Source: Pseudarthrobacter sp. BIM B-2242
GTDB taxonomy: Bacteria; Actinomycetota; Actinomycetes; Actinomycetales; Micrococcaceae
Length of the DNA: 64,000 nucleotides
Assembly: GCF_014764445.1 (NCBI RefSeq)
Contig: NZ_CP061721.1
Location: forward strand, 1,302,001 to 1,366,000
Direction: 5' to 3'
The position numbers and the translations under genes are program-made. Below are positions 41,015-49,947 of this stretch, one piece after another (position 1 is the first letter of the stretch; every line of letters begins with the position of its first letter). The notes under the pieces are model-generated. The model ran no database searches. It saw only the letters and a list, made by a program, of their open reading frames with translations, and had not been told where the DNA came from.

Positions 41015-42830
41015 TGTTCTCCTTTTCAGCTGTGGTGTTTCGGGCACCGGTTGAGGCCGTGGTGCGAGGCAGGGAAGCCATAAACACGGCACCGGGTCCA
41101 CCTTGCGTGCCCGTTTCCAGAACTTTGATCTCCCCGCCACGGCGCCTGGCCAGTTGGCGGGCTAGCGCCAGGCCCAGGCCTTGGCCGCCACTCCGCCGGG
41201 TACCCCTGTCCAGAGCAGCACCTTTCAAACCAGCACCGTTCAAACCAGCACCATCCAAACCAGCACCATCCAAACCAGCACCGTCCAAACCAGCACCATC
41301 CAACCCGTCCGACTGCGCCGCCGTCGTATACCCCTCGGCGAAGACAGCCTCCGCATCCGTCCCGGGAGCCAGCCCGTCGCCTGAGTCTGCGACGACGATA
41401 TGAAGTGTCCCGCCGTCGTCGTGCGGTTCGTCCAGCACCTCCAGCTCCACCCACCGGTCCGCGGAGGAGCCGGCAACGGCGGCATTCACGGCGTTGTCGA
41501 TCAGGTTGCCCAGCACAGTGGTCACATCCTGCGGCTCCGTGACCTGCCCGCGGATCAGGGTTTCCGGCCCGATCCGCAGCGTGACACCGCGTTCATCGGC
41601 CTCCACCCCTTTGGCCCCCACAAACGCCTGAAGGTAGGGATCCTGGAGGAGCTCTGCCTGGTCCACCGGAAATTTCAACGGGCCCGTGGCAGCCAGGCCG
41701 GCCAGGTAGTCGCGGGCCTGCTGGTGCTGCCCGATGCTCATCAGGCCGGCGATCGTGTGCAGCTGGTTGGCAAACTCGTGGCGCTGGGCCCGAAGAGCCG
41801 TGGACATGGTGCCCACAGCGTCGAGCTGCCTGGTCAGCTGCTGCAGCTCGGTGCGGTCCCGGAGCATCACCACCCAGCCCAGGTCCTCCCGGCGGTGCAG
41901 TGCCTTGCGGGCGCTGGCCACCACAACGCGCCCGCCCGCCACGAGCTCAATCGCGTCGGCCTCCGCGGCGTCCGCCCTGGTGAGGGCCTTCAGCTGGCCG
42001 GGGACCGGAGCAGAGGCCCAGGGGGTCCCGGCGAGGTCCGGCAGGTCCAAAAGCCGGCGCGCGGCTGCGTTGAACACGCTGATCCTGCCGTCGGCACTGA
42101 CGCCGATGACGCCGTCGTCCACACCCTGGAGGACGGCCACCTGGTCGTGCACCAGGGTGCTGATTTCCTCCGGCTCCAGGCCCAGCGTGAGGCGCTGCAG
42201 CCGCCGCCGCAGCAGGAATGAGGCCAGGACGCCCGCGAGCAGGGCCCCGGCAGCGGTCAGGGCGACCGGCCCGATGTCACGCTCCAGGCTCTGGCCGACG
42301 GTTTCCATGGAGTAGCCCACACTGACTTCACCCACCACGGTGTCAGTACCGGGCCCGTAAACCGGCACCTTGGCGCCGGCCGACGGACCGAGCGTGCCGG
42401 TGTTCCGTGTGGTGATTTCCTGCCCCGCGAGCGCCTCAGACGGGTCGGTGCTGACTTTTTCCCCAAGCCGCGCAGGATCGGGGTGGGCCAGGCGAAGGCC
42501 GGTTTCGTCGGTGATCACCACAAAAAGAGCCCCCGTCCGGAGCCGCGTTGCTTCGGCGGCAGCCATGAGGGGTCCGGTGCGGAGCTCGGACGGCGGGGGA
42601 GTGCCTTCCCGTTCACTGATGGCCAGGACGTCGGCCTGGATGGAGGCGTCGGCAGCGACAGCACGGGCGAGGGTCAGTGCCTGGTTTTCGGCTTCCCGGC
42701 CCACCCTGTCGTATGTCAGCCAGGCGTGGACAGCAGTGCTCAGCAGCACCACCAGCAGGACCACTCCAAGCTGCAGCAAGAGCGTCTGGGTGGAGAACCG
42801 CAGCGGCAGCGTGCGAGCGGGACGGTGCAT
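41007..42830 (-). CDS. CitA/DcuS-family sensor histidine kinase with internal minisatellite
   Basis: A 607 aa membrane kinase. Membrane helix 1 is at about 15-37, an outer Cache/PDC-type sensor at about 40-175 (the CitA citrate-binding position), helix 2 at about 180-203, a cytoplasmic PAS domain (VDDGVIGVSADGRISVFNAA), the phospho-His in LRAQRHEFANQLHTI, and an ATPase domain with N-box GNLIDNAVNAA, SGDGLAPG and GGQGLGLALAR. Between the last two boxes lie six GLDGA-type pentapeptides, an expansion of the ATP lid. The ATG at 42828-42830 has GGGAGGAGG in front; a longer frame from 42887 is less likely. It overlaps citB by 8 bp. Confidence 0.92.
   Translation of the reverse strand: MHRPARTLPLRFSTQTLLLQLGVVLLVVLLSTAVHAWLTYDRVGREAENQALTLARAVAADASIQADVLAISEREGTPPPSELRTGPLMAAAEATRLRTGALFVVITDETGLRLAHPDPARLGEKVSTDPSEALAGQEITTRNTGTLGPSAGAKVPVYGPGTDTVVGEVSVGYSMETVGQSLERDIGPVALTAAGALLAGVLASFLLRRRLQRLTLGLEPEEISTLVHDQVAVLQGVDDGVIGVSADGRISVFNAAARRLLDLPDLAGTPWASAPVPGQLKALTRADAAEADAIELVAGGRVVVASARKALHRREDLGWVVMLRDRTELQQLTRQLDAVGTMSTALRAQRHEFANQLHTIAGLMSIGQHQQARDYLAGLAATGPLKFPVDQAELLQDPYLQAFVGAKGVEADERGVTLRIGPETLIRGQVTEPQDVTTVLGNLIDNAVNAAVAGSSADRWVELEVLDEPHDDGGTLHIVVADSGDGLAPGTDAEAVFAEGYTTAAQSDGLDGAGLDGAGLDGAGLDGAGLNGAGLKGAALDRGTRRSGGQGLGLALARQLARRRGGEIKVLETGTQGGPGAVFMASLPRTTASTGARNTTAEKENNA
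41211..41306 (-). repeat. 15-bp minisatellite in the kinase ATP-binding domain
   Basis: The unit CAAACCAGCACCATC (plus-strand reading) occurs five times at 41226-41300, with a decayed sixth at 41211-41225 and a partial at 41301-41306. On the coding strand it gives GLDGA x4, GLNGA, GLKGA. The period keeps the frame, so copy number could change the ATP-lid length without stopping translation. Confidence 0.9.
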
Positions 42831-42881
42831 GGTCCTCCTCCCTTGGTGGTCCGGTTTCATCAGGTAGTTCAGAACGGCACG

Positions 42882-42905
42882 GCTCACAAACCCGACGGTG
42901 TGAGC
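42882..42905. promoter_or_regulatory. Inverted repeat in the citA / citrate-transporter divergent region
   Basis: GCTCACA-N10-TGTGAGC is a perfect 7-bp inverted repeat with one helical turn plus between arms, about 50 bp upstream of the kinase start. The spacing suits a dimeric regulator such as CitB or a CRP-like protein. The stretch 42906-42950 beside it is unusually AT-rich for this genome. Confidence 0.5.
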
Positions 42906-42980
42906 ACAATGCGCAAAATGCTCCGAATAAGCAGTATGCCAATCAATTGAGCCAAAGGCACGGCCGTGACGGCGGCCACT

Positions 42981-42993
42981 CTACAGTCTGTAG
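42981..42993. promoter_or_regulatory. Short palindrome near the citrate-transporter promoter
   Basis: CTACAG-T-CTGTAG is a perfect 13-bp palindrome 46 bp before the transporter start. It contains a -10-like TACAGT and could be an operator overlapping the promoter. Confidence 0.35.
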
Positions 42994-43039
42994 CACGCGT
43001 CACACCGCTGTGCCGCTGTTCACAAAGAAGGAGCCGGCC

Positions 43040-44539
43040 GTGCTGGTATTACTTGGATTCGCAATGATCGCGGTATTCATGGTGCTGATCATGACGAAGA
43101 AGTTGACGCCAGTGCTGGCGCTGATCATCGTCCCCACAGTTTTTGGACTTTTCGCGGGCGCCGGGCTGGGCATTGGCGACATGGTGATGGACTCGATGAA
43201 GTCCATGACCTCAACCGCCGCCCTGCTGATGTTCGCCATTATCTACTTCGGCCTGATGATCGACGTCGGGCTGTTCGATCCGCTGGTCCGGTTCATCCTG
43301 CGCAAGCTCGGCAATGACCCCGCCAAGGTAGTCCTGGGCACTGCCCTTCTGGCGGCCGCCGTCTCCCTCGATGGTGACGGTTCCACCACCTTCATCCTCA
43401 CCACCGCCGCCATGCTGCCGATCTACCTTCGGCTGAAGATGAGCCCCGTTGTCCTCACCTGTGTGGCCGGCCTGGCCAACGGCACCATGAACATCGTGCC
43501 CTGGGGCGGCCCCACGGCCCGCGCCGCCAGCGCCCTGAAGATCGACGTCAACGACGTCTTCGTCCCCATGATCCCCTCACTCATCGCCGGCCTCGCCATT
43601 GTCCTGGTCTTCGCCTGGGTCCTCGGCCTGCAGGAGCGTAACCGCCTCCGCGCCACCGAACCGGAAATCTGGGGCGTGCCGTCCTCCGCAGAACCCTTCA
43701 CCTCTGACGCGTTCGACGGCGGCACCACCGCAGGCGGCAGCCGCACCTCCCGCGGTGGTTCAGGCCGCAGCGGTTCCGCACCTGTTCCGGCAACGGGAGG
43801 CCCCGCCGTCGGAGGCGCAGCTCCCGTGGCTGGCGTCGCGCTGCTGGAACGCCCCGAAGAGCACGTGGATGACAGCGCCGCGATGGCCGGCACTGCCCTG
43901 GACCCCAACCGCAAAACCCTCCGCCCGAAGCTGCAGTGGTTCAACCTGGGCCTGACTGTGGCTGTCATGGGCATGCTCATCGCTGACCTCGTGCCCCTGC
44001 CGTACGTCTTTATGGTGGGCTCCGCGATCGCCCTGCTGGTGAATTTCCCGCACGTCAAGGACCAGGCTGCCCAGATTGTTGCCCACGCGCCGTCCATCGT
44101 CGCAGTGGTCAGCATGGTCATGGCCGCCGCAGTCCTTACCGGCGTCCTGACCGGCACCGGCATGGTTGAGGCCATGTCCGCGTGGCTGGTGCAGATCATC
44201 CCGTCCAGCATGGGCCCGCTCATGGCCGTCATCACCGGTGTGCTCAGCATCCCCATGACGTTCTTTATGAGCAACGATGCGTTCTACTTCGGTGTGCTTC
44301 CGGTCCTGAGCGAGACGGCAGCGCACTACGGCATCAGCAGTGCCGAAATGGCCCGCGCCTCCATCACAGGACAGCCGTTCCACATGCAGAGCCCCCTGGT
44401 TCCGGCCATCCTGCTCCTGGTGTCGCTGGCCAAGGTCGACCTCGGCGACCACCACAAAAAGGTCCTGTGGCGCGCCGCCGTGGTTTCCCTCGTCATGTTG
44501 GCAGTGGGAATGCTGACCGGAGCCATCGGTATCGGTTAG
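43040..44539 (+). CDS. CitMHS-family citrate (metal-citrate):H+ symporter
   Basis: A 499 aa inner-membrane transporter with about 11-12 helices. Conserved segments include AALLMFAIIYFGLMIDVGLFDP, AAAVSLDGDGSTTFILTTAAM, NGTMNIVPWGGPTARAA near 150 and SNDAFYFGVLPVL near the end, all typical of CitM/CitH symporters that take up metal-bound citrate. A long hydrophilic loop of about 90 residues (about 210-300, Gly/Pro/Ala-rich) splits the two halves. GTG 43040 follows AAGAAGGAG with good spacing. It is divergent from the CitA/CitB genes, the classic arrangement for citrate-induced expression, and is closed by its own terminator. Confidence 0.93.
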   Translation: MLVLLGFAMIAVFMVLIMTKKLTPVLALIIVPTVFGLFAGAGLGIGDMVMDSMKSMTSTAALLMFAIIYFGLMIDVGLFDPLVRFILRKLGNDPAKVVLGTALLAAAVSLDGDGSTTFILTTAAMLPIYLRLKMSPVVLTCVAGLANGTMNIVPWGGPTARAASALKIDVNDVFVPMIPSLIAGLAIVLVFAWVLGLQERNRLRATEPEIWGVPSSAEPFTSDAFDGGTTAGGSRTSRGGSGRSGSAPVPATGGPAVGGAAPVAGVALLERPEEHVDDSAAMAGTALDPNRKTLRPKLQWFNLGLTVAVMGMLIADLVPLPYVFMVGSAIALLVNFPHVKDQAAQIVAHAPSIVAVVSMVMAAAVLTGVLTGTGMVEAMSAWLVQIIPSSMGPLMAVITGVLSIPMTFFMSNDAFYFGVLPVLSETAAHYGISSAEMARASITGQPFHMQSPLVPAILLLVSLAKVDLGDHHKKVLWRAAVVSLVMLAVGMLTGAIGIG

Positions 44540-44586
44540 TCTTATGCTGCCTGTGCCCGGTCCCTGACCGGGCCCACGGCACCGAG

Positions 44587-44626
44587 GTGCCCGTCTGACG
44601 CCCGCTGGGGGTCGTCAGACGGGCAC
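44587..44626 (+). terminator. Terminator after the citrate transporter
   Basis: A 14-bp perfect stem (GTGCCCGTCTGACG with CGTCAGACGGGCAC) and a 12-base loop begin 47 bp after the stop. A weaker C/G hairpin lies just before it (44557-44580). Confidence 0.85.
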
Positions 44627-44682
44627 TGACGTTTCCCCACTAGACTGGTTCGGAAAACAATCCGAACTTGCAGGGGAGATCC

Positions 44683-44979
44683 ATGGCTGCGATCAACCGT
44701 GACGATGTTGCGCACCTCGCGCAGCTCGCTCACATCGAGATGAGTGCTGAAGAGCTGGACAGGATGGCCGGCGAACTCGCCGTCATCGTGGATTCAGTGA
44801 AGTCCGTGAGTGAAGCCGCCGGTGATGACGTCCCGGCAACCTCCCACCCGATCCCGCTGACCAACGTGTTCCGCGAGGATGTTGTGGGCCACACTTTCAC
44901 CGCGGAGCAGGCACTCTCCGGGGCTCCTGATTCCGATGAGAACCGTTTCAAGGTCCCGGCAATCCTGGATGAGGCATAA
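44683..44979 (+). CDS. gatC: Glu-tRNA(Gln)/Asp-tRNA(Asn) amidotransferase subunit C
   Basis: The 98 aa GatC wraps around GatA and stabilises the GatCAB complex. [21 protein letters not shown] and the C-terminal [20 protein letters not shown] are diagnostic; the last segment is the strap that contacts GatA/GatB. ATG 44683 follows GGGGAG; an upstream ATG at 44668 is rejected for lack of homology. It starts the gatCAB unit with a TAGACT -10-like box about 40 bp upstream. Confidence 0.95.
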   Translation: MAAINRDDVAHLAQLAHIEMSAEELDRMAGELAVIVDSVKSVSEAAGDDVPATSHPIPLTNVFREDVVGHTFTAEQALSGAPDSDENRFKVPAILDEA

Positions 44980-44981
44980 CC

Positions 44982-46544
44982 ATGACAGACAACAACGAAC
45001 TCATCCGCCTCTCGGCTGCCGAGCTGGCCGTGAAGCTCCGTGCCGGGGAGGTCACCTCCGTCGAGGTCACGCAGGCTTTCCTTGACCGGATCGCAGCGGT
45101 CGACGGCGGCGAACGCGGCGTGAACGCCTTCCTGCACATCAACTCGGAAGAGGCCCTCGCGGTCGCCGCCGAAGTGGACGCCATCCGCGCCGCCGGCGGC
45201 GCCGCAGCCGGGGAGCTGCACGAACTCGCCGGAGTGCCGATCGCGGTCAAGGACCTCATCGTCACCATCGGCCAGCCCACCACGGCCGGCTCCAAGATCC
45301 TGGAGGGCTGGCACAGCCCGTACGACGCCACGGTGGTCAAGCGCCTCCGTGCCGCCAAGATGCCCATCCTGGGCAAAACCAACCTGGACGAGTTCGCCAT
45401 GGGGTCCTCCACGGAACACTCCGCGTACGGCCCCACCCGCAACCCCTGGGACCTGGACCGGATCCCCGGCGGTTCCGGCGGCGGTTCGGCAGCCGCCGTC
45501 GCCGCTTTCGAAGCTCCGCTGGCCCTCGGCACCGACACCGGGGGGTCCATCCGCCAGCCCGGCGCCGTCACGGGTACCGTTGGCGTCAAGCCCACCTATG
45601 GCAGCGTCTCGCGCTACGGCGCCATCGCCATGGCCTCCTCCCTGGACCAGATCGGCCCGGTCTCCCGCACCGTACTGGACTCGGCACTCCTGCACCAGGT
45701 CATCGGCGGGCACGATCCGTTCGATTCCACCTCACTGCCGGATCCCTTGGAGGACCTGGTGGCGGCTGCCCGTGTGGGCAACGTGGAGGGGCTGCGGATC
45801 GGCATCATCAAGGAACTGCACGGCGAGGGTTTCCAGGCCGGCGTCGAGAACCGTTTCAACGACTCGCTGGACCTGCTCCGTGAGGCAGGTGCGGAAATCG
45901 TTGAGGTGTCCTGCCCCAACTTCCAGTACGCCCTCGGCGCCTACTACCTGATCATGCCGTCGGAGGCCTCCTCCAACCTGGCCAAGTTCGACGGCGTCCG
46001 CTACGGCCTGCGCGTCCTTCCCGAGGACGGGCCCATGACCATCGAACGCGTGATGGGAGCCACGCGTGCCGCCGGTTTCGGCGACGAAGTAAAGCGCCGC
46101 ATCATCCTGGGCACCTACGCCCTGAGCGCGGGCTACTACGACGCCTACTACGGCTCGGCCCAGAAGGTCCGTACGCTGGTGCAGCGCGACTTCGACGCCG
46201 CGTTTACGGTGGCCGACGTCCTGATCTCGCCCACCGCCCCCACCACGGCCTTCAAGCTGGGGGAGAAGCTCAACGACCCGCTGGCCATGTACCTGAACGA
46301 CATCGCCACCATCCCCGCCAACCTCGCCGGTGTCCCGGGCCTGACCCTTCCGGGCGGCCTGGCGGACGAGGATGGCCTGCCCGTCGGCATCCAGCTCCTG
46401 GCACCGGCCCGCGAGGACGCCCGCCTCTACCGGGTGGGTGCTGTTTTGGAATCACTGCTGGAGGCGAAATGGGGCGGCCCGCTGCTGGCCCAGGCACCGG
46501 AACTGGCTGGCTCACCGGTTATCGAAACCCAGGAGGCAAAATAA
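44982..46544 (+). CDS. gatA: Glu-tRNA(Gln)/Asp-tRNA(Asn) amidotransferase subunit A
   Basis: The amidase subunit (520 aa) frees ammonia from glutamine for transamidation of misacylated Glu-tRNA(Gln). The amidase signature is complete: catalytic Lys in [10 protein letters not shown], the cis-Ser and Ser nucleophile in [13 protein letters not shown] and [12 protein letters not shown]. Length and order are normal. It begins 2 bp after the gatC stop and overlaps gatB (TAATG). Its presence points to indirect Gln-tRNA synthesis, usual in actinobacteria. Confidence 0.97.
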   Translation: MTDNNELIRLSAAELAVKLRAGEVTSVEVTQAFLDRIAAVDGGERGVNAFLHINSEEALAVAAEVDAIRAAGGAAAGELHELAGVPIAVKDLIVTIGQPTTAGSKILEGWHSPYDATVVKRLRAAKMPILGKTNLDEFAMGSSTEHSAYGPTRNPWDLDRIPGGSGGGSAAAVAAFEAPLALGTDTGGSIRQPGAVTGTVGVKPTYGSVSRYGAIAMASSLDQIGPVSRTVLDSALLHQVIGGHDPFDSTSLPDPLEDLVAAARVGNVEGLRIGIIKELHGEGFQAGVENRFNDSLDLLREAGAEIVEVSCPNFQYALGAYYLIMPSEASSNLAKFDGVRYGLRVLPEDGPMTIERVMGATRAAGFGDEVKRRIILGTYALSAGYYDAYYGSAQKVRTLVQRDFDAAFTVADVLISPTAPTTAFKLGEKLNDPLAMYLNDIATIPANLAGVPGLTLPGGLADEDGLPVGIQLLAPAREDARLYRVGAVLESLLEAKWGGPLLAQAPELAGSPVIETQEAK

Positions 46545-48052
46545 TGAGCACCGACACAATCCTGAGCTTCGAAGAGGCCATGGAGAAGTACGATCCTGTC
46601 CTGGGCTTCGAAGTCCACGTGGAACTCAACACCAAGACCAAGATGTTCTCCTCTGCACCCAACGTCTTCGGCGACGAGCCGAACACCAACGTGAACGAAG
46701 TGGACCTGGGCATGCCCGGCGTCCTGCCGGTGGTGAACAAGACAGCGATCGAGTCCTCCATCAAAATCGGCCTTGCCCTGAACTGCAAGATCGCCGAGTC
46801 CTGCACGTTCGCCCGGAAGCAGTACTTCTACCCGGACACCCCGAAGAACTTCCAGACGTCACAGTACGAAGACCCCATCGCGTATGACGGCTACCTGGAC
46901 ATCGAGCTCTCGGACGGCACCATTTTCCGTGTGGAAATCGAGCGCGCCCACATGGAAGAGGACGCGGGCAAGCTGACCCACATGGGCGGGGCAACCGGCC
47001 GCATCCAGGGCGCGGACTTCTCGCTGGTGGACTACAACCGCGCCGGCGTGCCGCTGGTGGAAATCGTCACCAAACCGATTCAGGGCGCCGGCAGCCGCGC
47101 CCCGGAACTGGCGAAGGCGTACGTCGCCGCCGTCCGGGAGATCGTGAAGAACCTCGGCGTGTCCGACGCGAAGATGGAACGCGGCAACGTGCGCTGCGAC
47201 GCGAACGTCTCGCTCCGTCCGCACGGCCGCGAACGCTTCGGCATCCGCTCGGAAACCAAGAACGTCAACTCGCTGCGCGCCGTCGAACACGCCGTCCGCT
47301 ACGAGATCCAGCGGCACGCTGCCGTGCTGGACTCCGGTGAGCCGGTCATCCAGGAAACGCGCCACTGGCACGAGGACACCCGCACGACGACGTCGGGCCG
47401 GGCAAAGTCCGACGCCGACGACTACCGGTACTTCCCGGAGCCGGACCTGGTTCCGATCGTTGCGTCCCGTGAGTGGGTTGAGGAGCTCCGCGCCACCCTG
47501 CCCGAGCCGCCGGCAGCCCGCCGCAAGCGCCTGCATGCGGACTGGGGCTACTCGGACCTGGAATTCCGCGACGTCGTGAACGCCGGTGTTATGGACGAGA
47601 TCGAGGAAACCATCGCCGCCGGCGCCTCGGCGACCGTGGCCCGCAAGTGGTGGATGGGCGAGATCGTCGGCCGCGCCAAGAACGCCGACGTCGATCCCGG
47701 CCAGCTGGGCGTGAAGCCCGCCACCATCGTCGAGCTGAACAAGCTGGTGGAAGACGGCAAAATCAACAACAAGATGGCCACTGAAGTCCTGGACGGCGTG
47801 CTCGCCGGCGAAGGTACTCCTGCGGAAATCGTCGAGAAGCGCGGCCTGGCCGTGGTGTCCGACGACGGTCCCCTGCTGGAAGCCATCGATGCCGCCCTGG
47901 CCGCGCAGCCCGGCGTCGCGGACAAGATCCGCGGCGGCAAGCTGCAGGCCATCGGTGCGATCGTCGGCGGAGTCATGAAGGCCACCCGCGGCCAGGCCGA
48001 CGCCGCCCGCGTGCGCGAGCTGATCCTCAAGAAGCTCGGGGTGGAAGGCTAA
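46544..48052 (+). CDS. gatB: Glu-tRNA(Gln)/Asp-tRNA(Asn) amidotransferase subunit B
   Basis: The tRNA-binding and kinase-like subunit (502 aa) activates the misacylated tRNA and receives ammonia through the channel from GatA. Landmarks: GFEVHVELNTKTKMFSSAPN near residue 20, DYNRAGVPLVEIVTKP, the ERGNVRCDANVSLRP segment, and a C-terminal YqeY-like tail (GKLQAIGAIVGGVMKATRGQAD). ATG 46544 overlaps the gatA stop and AGGAGG lies just before. Complete. Confidence 0.97.
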   Translation: MSTDTILSFEEAMEKYDPVLGFEVHVELNTKTKMFSSAPNVFGDEPNTNVNEVDLGMPGVLPVVNKTAIESSIKIGLALNCKIAESCTFARKQYFYPDTPKNFQTSQYEDPIAYDGYLDIELSDGTIFRVEIERAHMEEDAGKLTHMGGATGRIQGADFSLVDYNRAGVPLVEIVTKPIQGAGSRAPELAKAYVAAVREIVKNLGVSDAKMERGNVRCDANVSLRPHGRERFGIRSETKNVNSLRAVEHAVRYEIQRHAAVLDSGEPVIQETRHWHEDTRTTTSGRAKSDADDYRYFPEPDLVPIVASREWVEELRATLPEPPAARRKRLHADWGYSDLEFRDVVNAGVMDEIEETIAAGASATVARKWWMGEIVGRAKNADVDPGQLGVKPATIVELNKLVEDGKINNKMATEVLDGVLAGEGTPAEIVEKRGLAVVSDDGPLLEAIDAALAAQPGVADKIRGGKLQAIGAIVGGVMKATRGQADAARVRELILKKLGVEG

Positions 48053-48069
48053 GCCACCCGTTTTAACCC

Positions 48070-48129
48070 AACTGGGTAGCGCTAACTGTCGTTTTGAACC
48101 CTCATAACGACAGTTAGCGCTACCCAGTT
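48070..48129. terminator. 24-bp perfect palindrome after gatB
   Basis: Arms 48070-48093 and 48106-48129 pair perfectly over 24 bp, with a 12-base loop. The arms contain GGTAGCGCTAAC and are AT-richer than the surroundings. It lies 18 bp after the gatB stop and probably ends transcription, but the length and unusual base make-up also suggest a mobile or repeated palindromic unit. Confidence 0.75.
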
Positions 48130-48247
48130 TGGCGTTAAGTACTCACTTTTCCGTGCGCGCAAACTACTCGTGTGCAGAGGTGGATCCCCGTCCTACACTG
48201 AAGATCCGGGGCGCCCGTGCCCTGCCTGTGCTCGGGGAGGTCTGGCC

Positions 48248-48883
48248 ATGTCAGTTCGGGAGCCGTCGAGGCTGCGCAAGGCATTGTTGGCCGGAGCTGT
48301 GGCGCTGGCGCTGACCGGCGCGGGCTCAGCCATAGCCTGGTCCGCCTCTGACACGCCTACTCCGACGCCGTCGCCGTCGCAGCCTGCCCCGGGGAAGTCG
48401 GACAAAGCGCCGGGCAAGGAGAAGCCGGCGAAGTCACAGCGCCCCCAGCACCTGCACAGTGAAAGCGTGGTGAAGAAGGCGGACGGCACCTTCGAAACGC
48501 AGCTGACCCAGCAGGGCACGGTGGAATCCGTCAGCGAAACCTCCGTGACTGTGAAGAGCGAGGACGGTTTCACCCAGGCCTACACGGTCAACGCCGAGAC
48601 CAGGATTATCAAGTTCCCGGCAGCCGCGGCTGACGGCTCGCCCGCAAAGGACGCCGACGGCAAACGGCTCAGGCCCGCAGAAGTTGCCATCGGGGAAATC
48701 GCCACCGGTGTATCGGTCCGGGTCTCCGGGGTAAAGAGCGGCGACACGGTCACGGCTGAAGGGATCGTGGAAGGCTCCGGGACCGGCCCTGGCAAAGGCA
48801 TGGGGCTGGGCAAGGGGCTTGGCCTGGGCCAGGGGCACGGCAAGGAGTCAGCCAAAGGCCACGGGCGAGGGCTCGAAAAGTAA
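48248..48883 (+). CDS. Secreted DUF5666-like protein
   Basis: A 211 aa exported protein. The signal region RLRKALLAGAVALALTGAGSAIAW ends near residue 37. A Pro/Thr/Lys-rich spacer follows, then a small beta domain (about 85-180: QGTVESVSETSVTVKSEDGF, VNAETRI, GVSVRVSGV) of the kind called DUF5666, and a Gly/Lys-rich C-terminus (GKGMGLGKGLGLGQGHGK). The tail could bind nucleic acid, wall polymers or metal; its role is unknown. GGGGAGG precedes ATG 48248 by 7 bp. It converges on the LysR gene 10 bp away. Confidence 0.75.
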   Translation: MSVREPSRLRKALLAGAVALALTGAGSAIAWSASDTPTPTPSPSQPAPGKSDKAPGKEKPAKSQRPQHLHSESVVKKADGTFETQLTQQGTVESVSETSVTVKSEDGFTQAYTVNAETRIIKFPAAAADGSPAKDADGKRLRPAEVAIGEIATGVSVRVSGVKSGDTVTAEGIVEGSGTGPGKGMGLGKGLGLGQGHGKESAKGHGRGLEK

Positions 48884-48892
48884 GCAGCCGGG

Positions 48893-49804
48893 TCAGCTGT
48901 CTTCCACCAGACCGGTCATGATCGCCTGCAGCGCCTCGCACACAATCATCACCGCCCGGCGCTTCAGGTTCTCCGGGCGGGCAAGGATGTCAATCCGCCG
49001 CCGGGTGCTGATCCCTTCAAGCGGCCGCAGGACAATGCCCGGATTGAGCACCGGCCGCGCGGTATGCCGCGGCAGCAGCCCCACCACGCCGCCCGCCGCC
49101 ACCAGCGCCGCCACGGTGGAGTAGTCGTTGATCCGGTGGACGATGTTCAGTTCTTTGCTGGAGACGGCCGCGACGGCGGACAGCACATCGGCGGGGGAGT
49201 ACCCGGTGTGGCTGGTCACCCAGGGTTCCCCGACGACGTCGGCCGCGGTCACCGTGCCCTGGCCGGCCAGGCGATGGTCCGCCGGGAGGGCCACGTCCAG
49301 CGGTTCGTGGGCCAGCGGGATCACCGCCACCCGTTCCTCCGGCCACCGCGGGCTGTGGTCCATCCGGTGCGCGAGGACCAGGTCATAACGTGCGGTCAGC
49401 GCCGGGAAGTCCTGCTGCGCCACGTCCTCGTCCGAGAGCTGGATTCTCGGCTGTCCCGGCGCGTCCAGCCGCCGTGCGAGCGGCGCAAACAATGCCTGGC
49501 CTGCGCTGTGGAAGCCGCTGACCGTCACGGGCGCAACCGGTGAGCCGTGATAGGCGCCGATCGCGGTCCTGGCATCTGCCATGGCGCTGACGACGGCGGC
49601 GCCGGCATCGGCGAGCACCTGGCCTGCCTCGGTGAGCACCAGGTTCCGCCCCTCCTTCCGGGTCAGCGGCACCTCCACGTTGCGCTGCAGCAAGGCGAGC
49701 TGCTGGGACACCGCAGAGGGCGTCACCATCAGGGTCTCAGCCACTGCCTTCACGCTGCCGAGGGCGCCGAGCTCGCGGAGGATTTCGAGCTGATGAATTT
49801 CCAT
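48893..49804 (-). CDS. LysR-family transcriptional regulator (likely controls tdh-kbl)
   Basis: A 303 aa regulator. The N-terminal winged helix-turn-helix (VKAVAETLMVTPSAVSQQLA) is followed by the linker helix and a two-lobed effector domain (from about residue 90). It is transcribed away from tdh with a 143-bp gap holding a 9-bp inverted repeat, the usual LysR self/target site. Effector unknown; threonine, glycine or an aminoketone are reasonable guesses from context. Confidence 0.88.
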   Translation of the reverse strand: MEIHQLEILRELGALGSVKAVAETLMVTPSAVSQQLALLQRNVEVPLTRKEGRNLVLTEAGQVLADAGAAVVSAMADARTAIGAYHGSPVAPVTVSGFHSAGQALFAPLARRLDAPGQPRIQLSDEDVAQQDFPALTARYDLVLAHRMDHSPRWPEERVAVIPLAHEPLDVALPADHRLAGQGTVTAADVVGEPWVTSHTGYSPADVLSAVAAVSSKELNIVHRINDYSTVAALVAAGGVVGLLPRHTARPVLNPGIVLRPLEGISTRRRIDILARPENLKRRAVMIVCEALQAIMTGLVEDS

Positions 49805-49817
49805 CCGTCCAGTCTAC

Positions 49818-49869
49818 GCATTAGCAAAACCTTCATCGTCGATTGAGAAAATACTGCTTGTGCTAATGC
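49818..49869. promoter_or_regulatory. Inverted repeat between lysR and tdh (putative operator)
   Basis: GCATTAGCA at 49818-49826 and TGCTAATGC at 49861-49869 are perfect 9-bp inverted arms 34 bp apart. They flank an AT-rich centre. Arms on either side of the divergent promoters fit a LysR tetramer bending the DNA. Confidence 0.6.
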
Positions 49870-49947
49870 TTTGGAATGGCTCTAATGAAGGTAGATTTCC
49901 GCCCTGGACCACCGAACGCAGGGCCCCCGCCAACAGTCAGGAAGCCA

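Noticed and set aside
41211..41306. Regular short repeats taken as a CRISPR array
   Set aside because: Units are 15 bp, contiguous, without spacers, and lie in frame inside a kinase gene.
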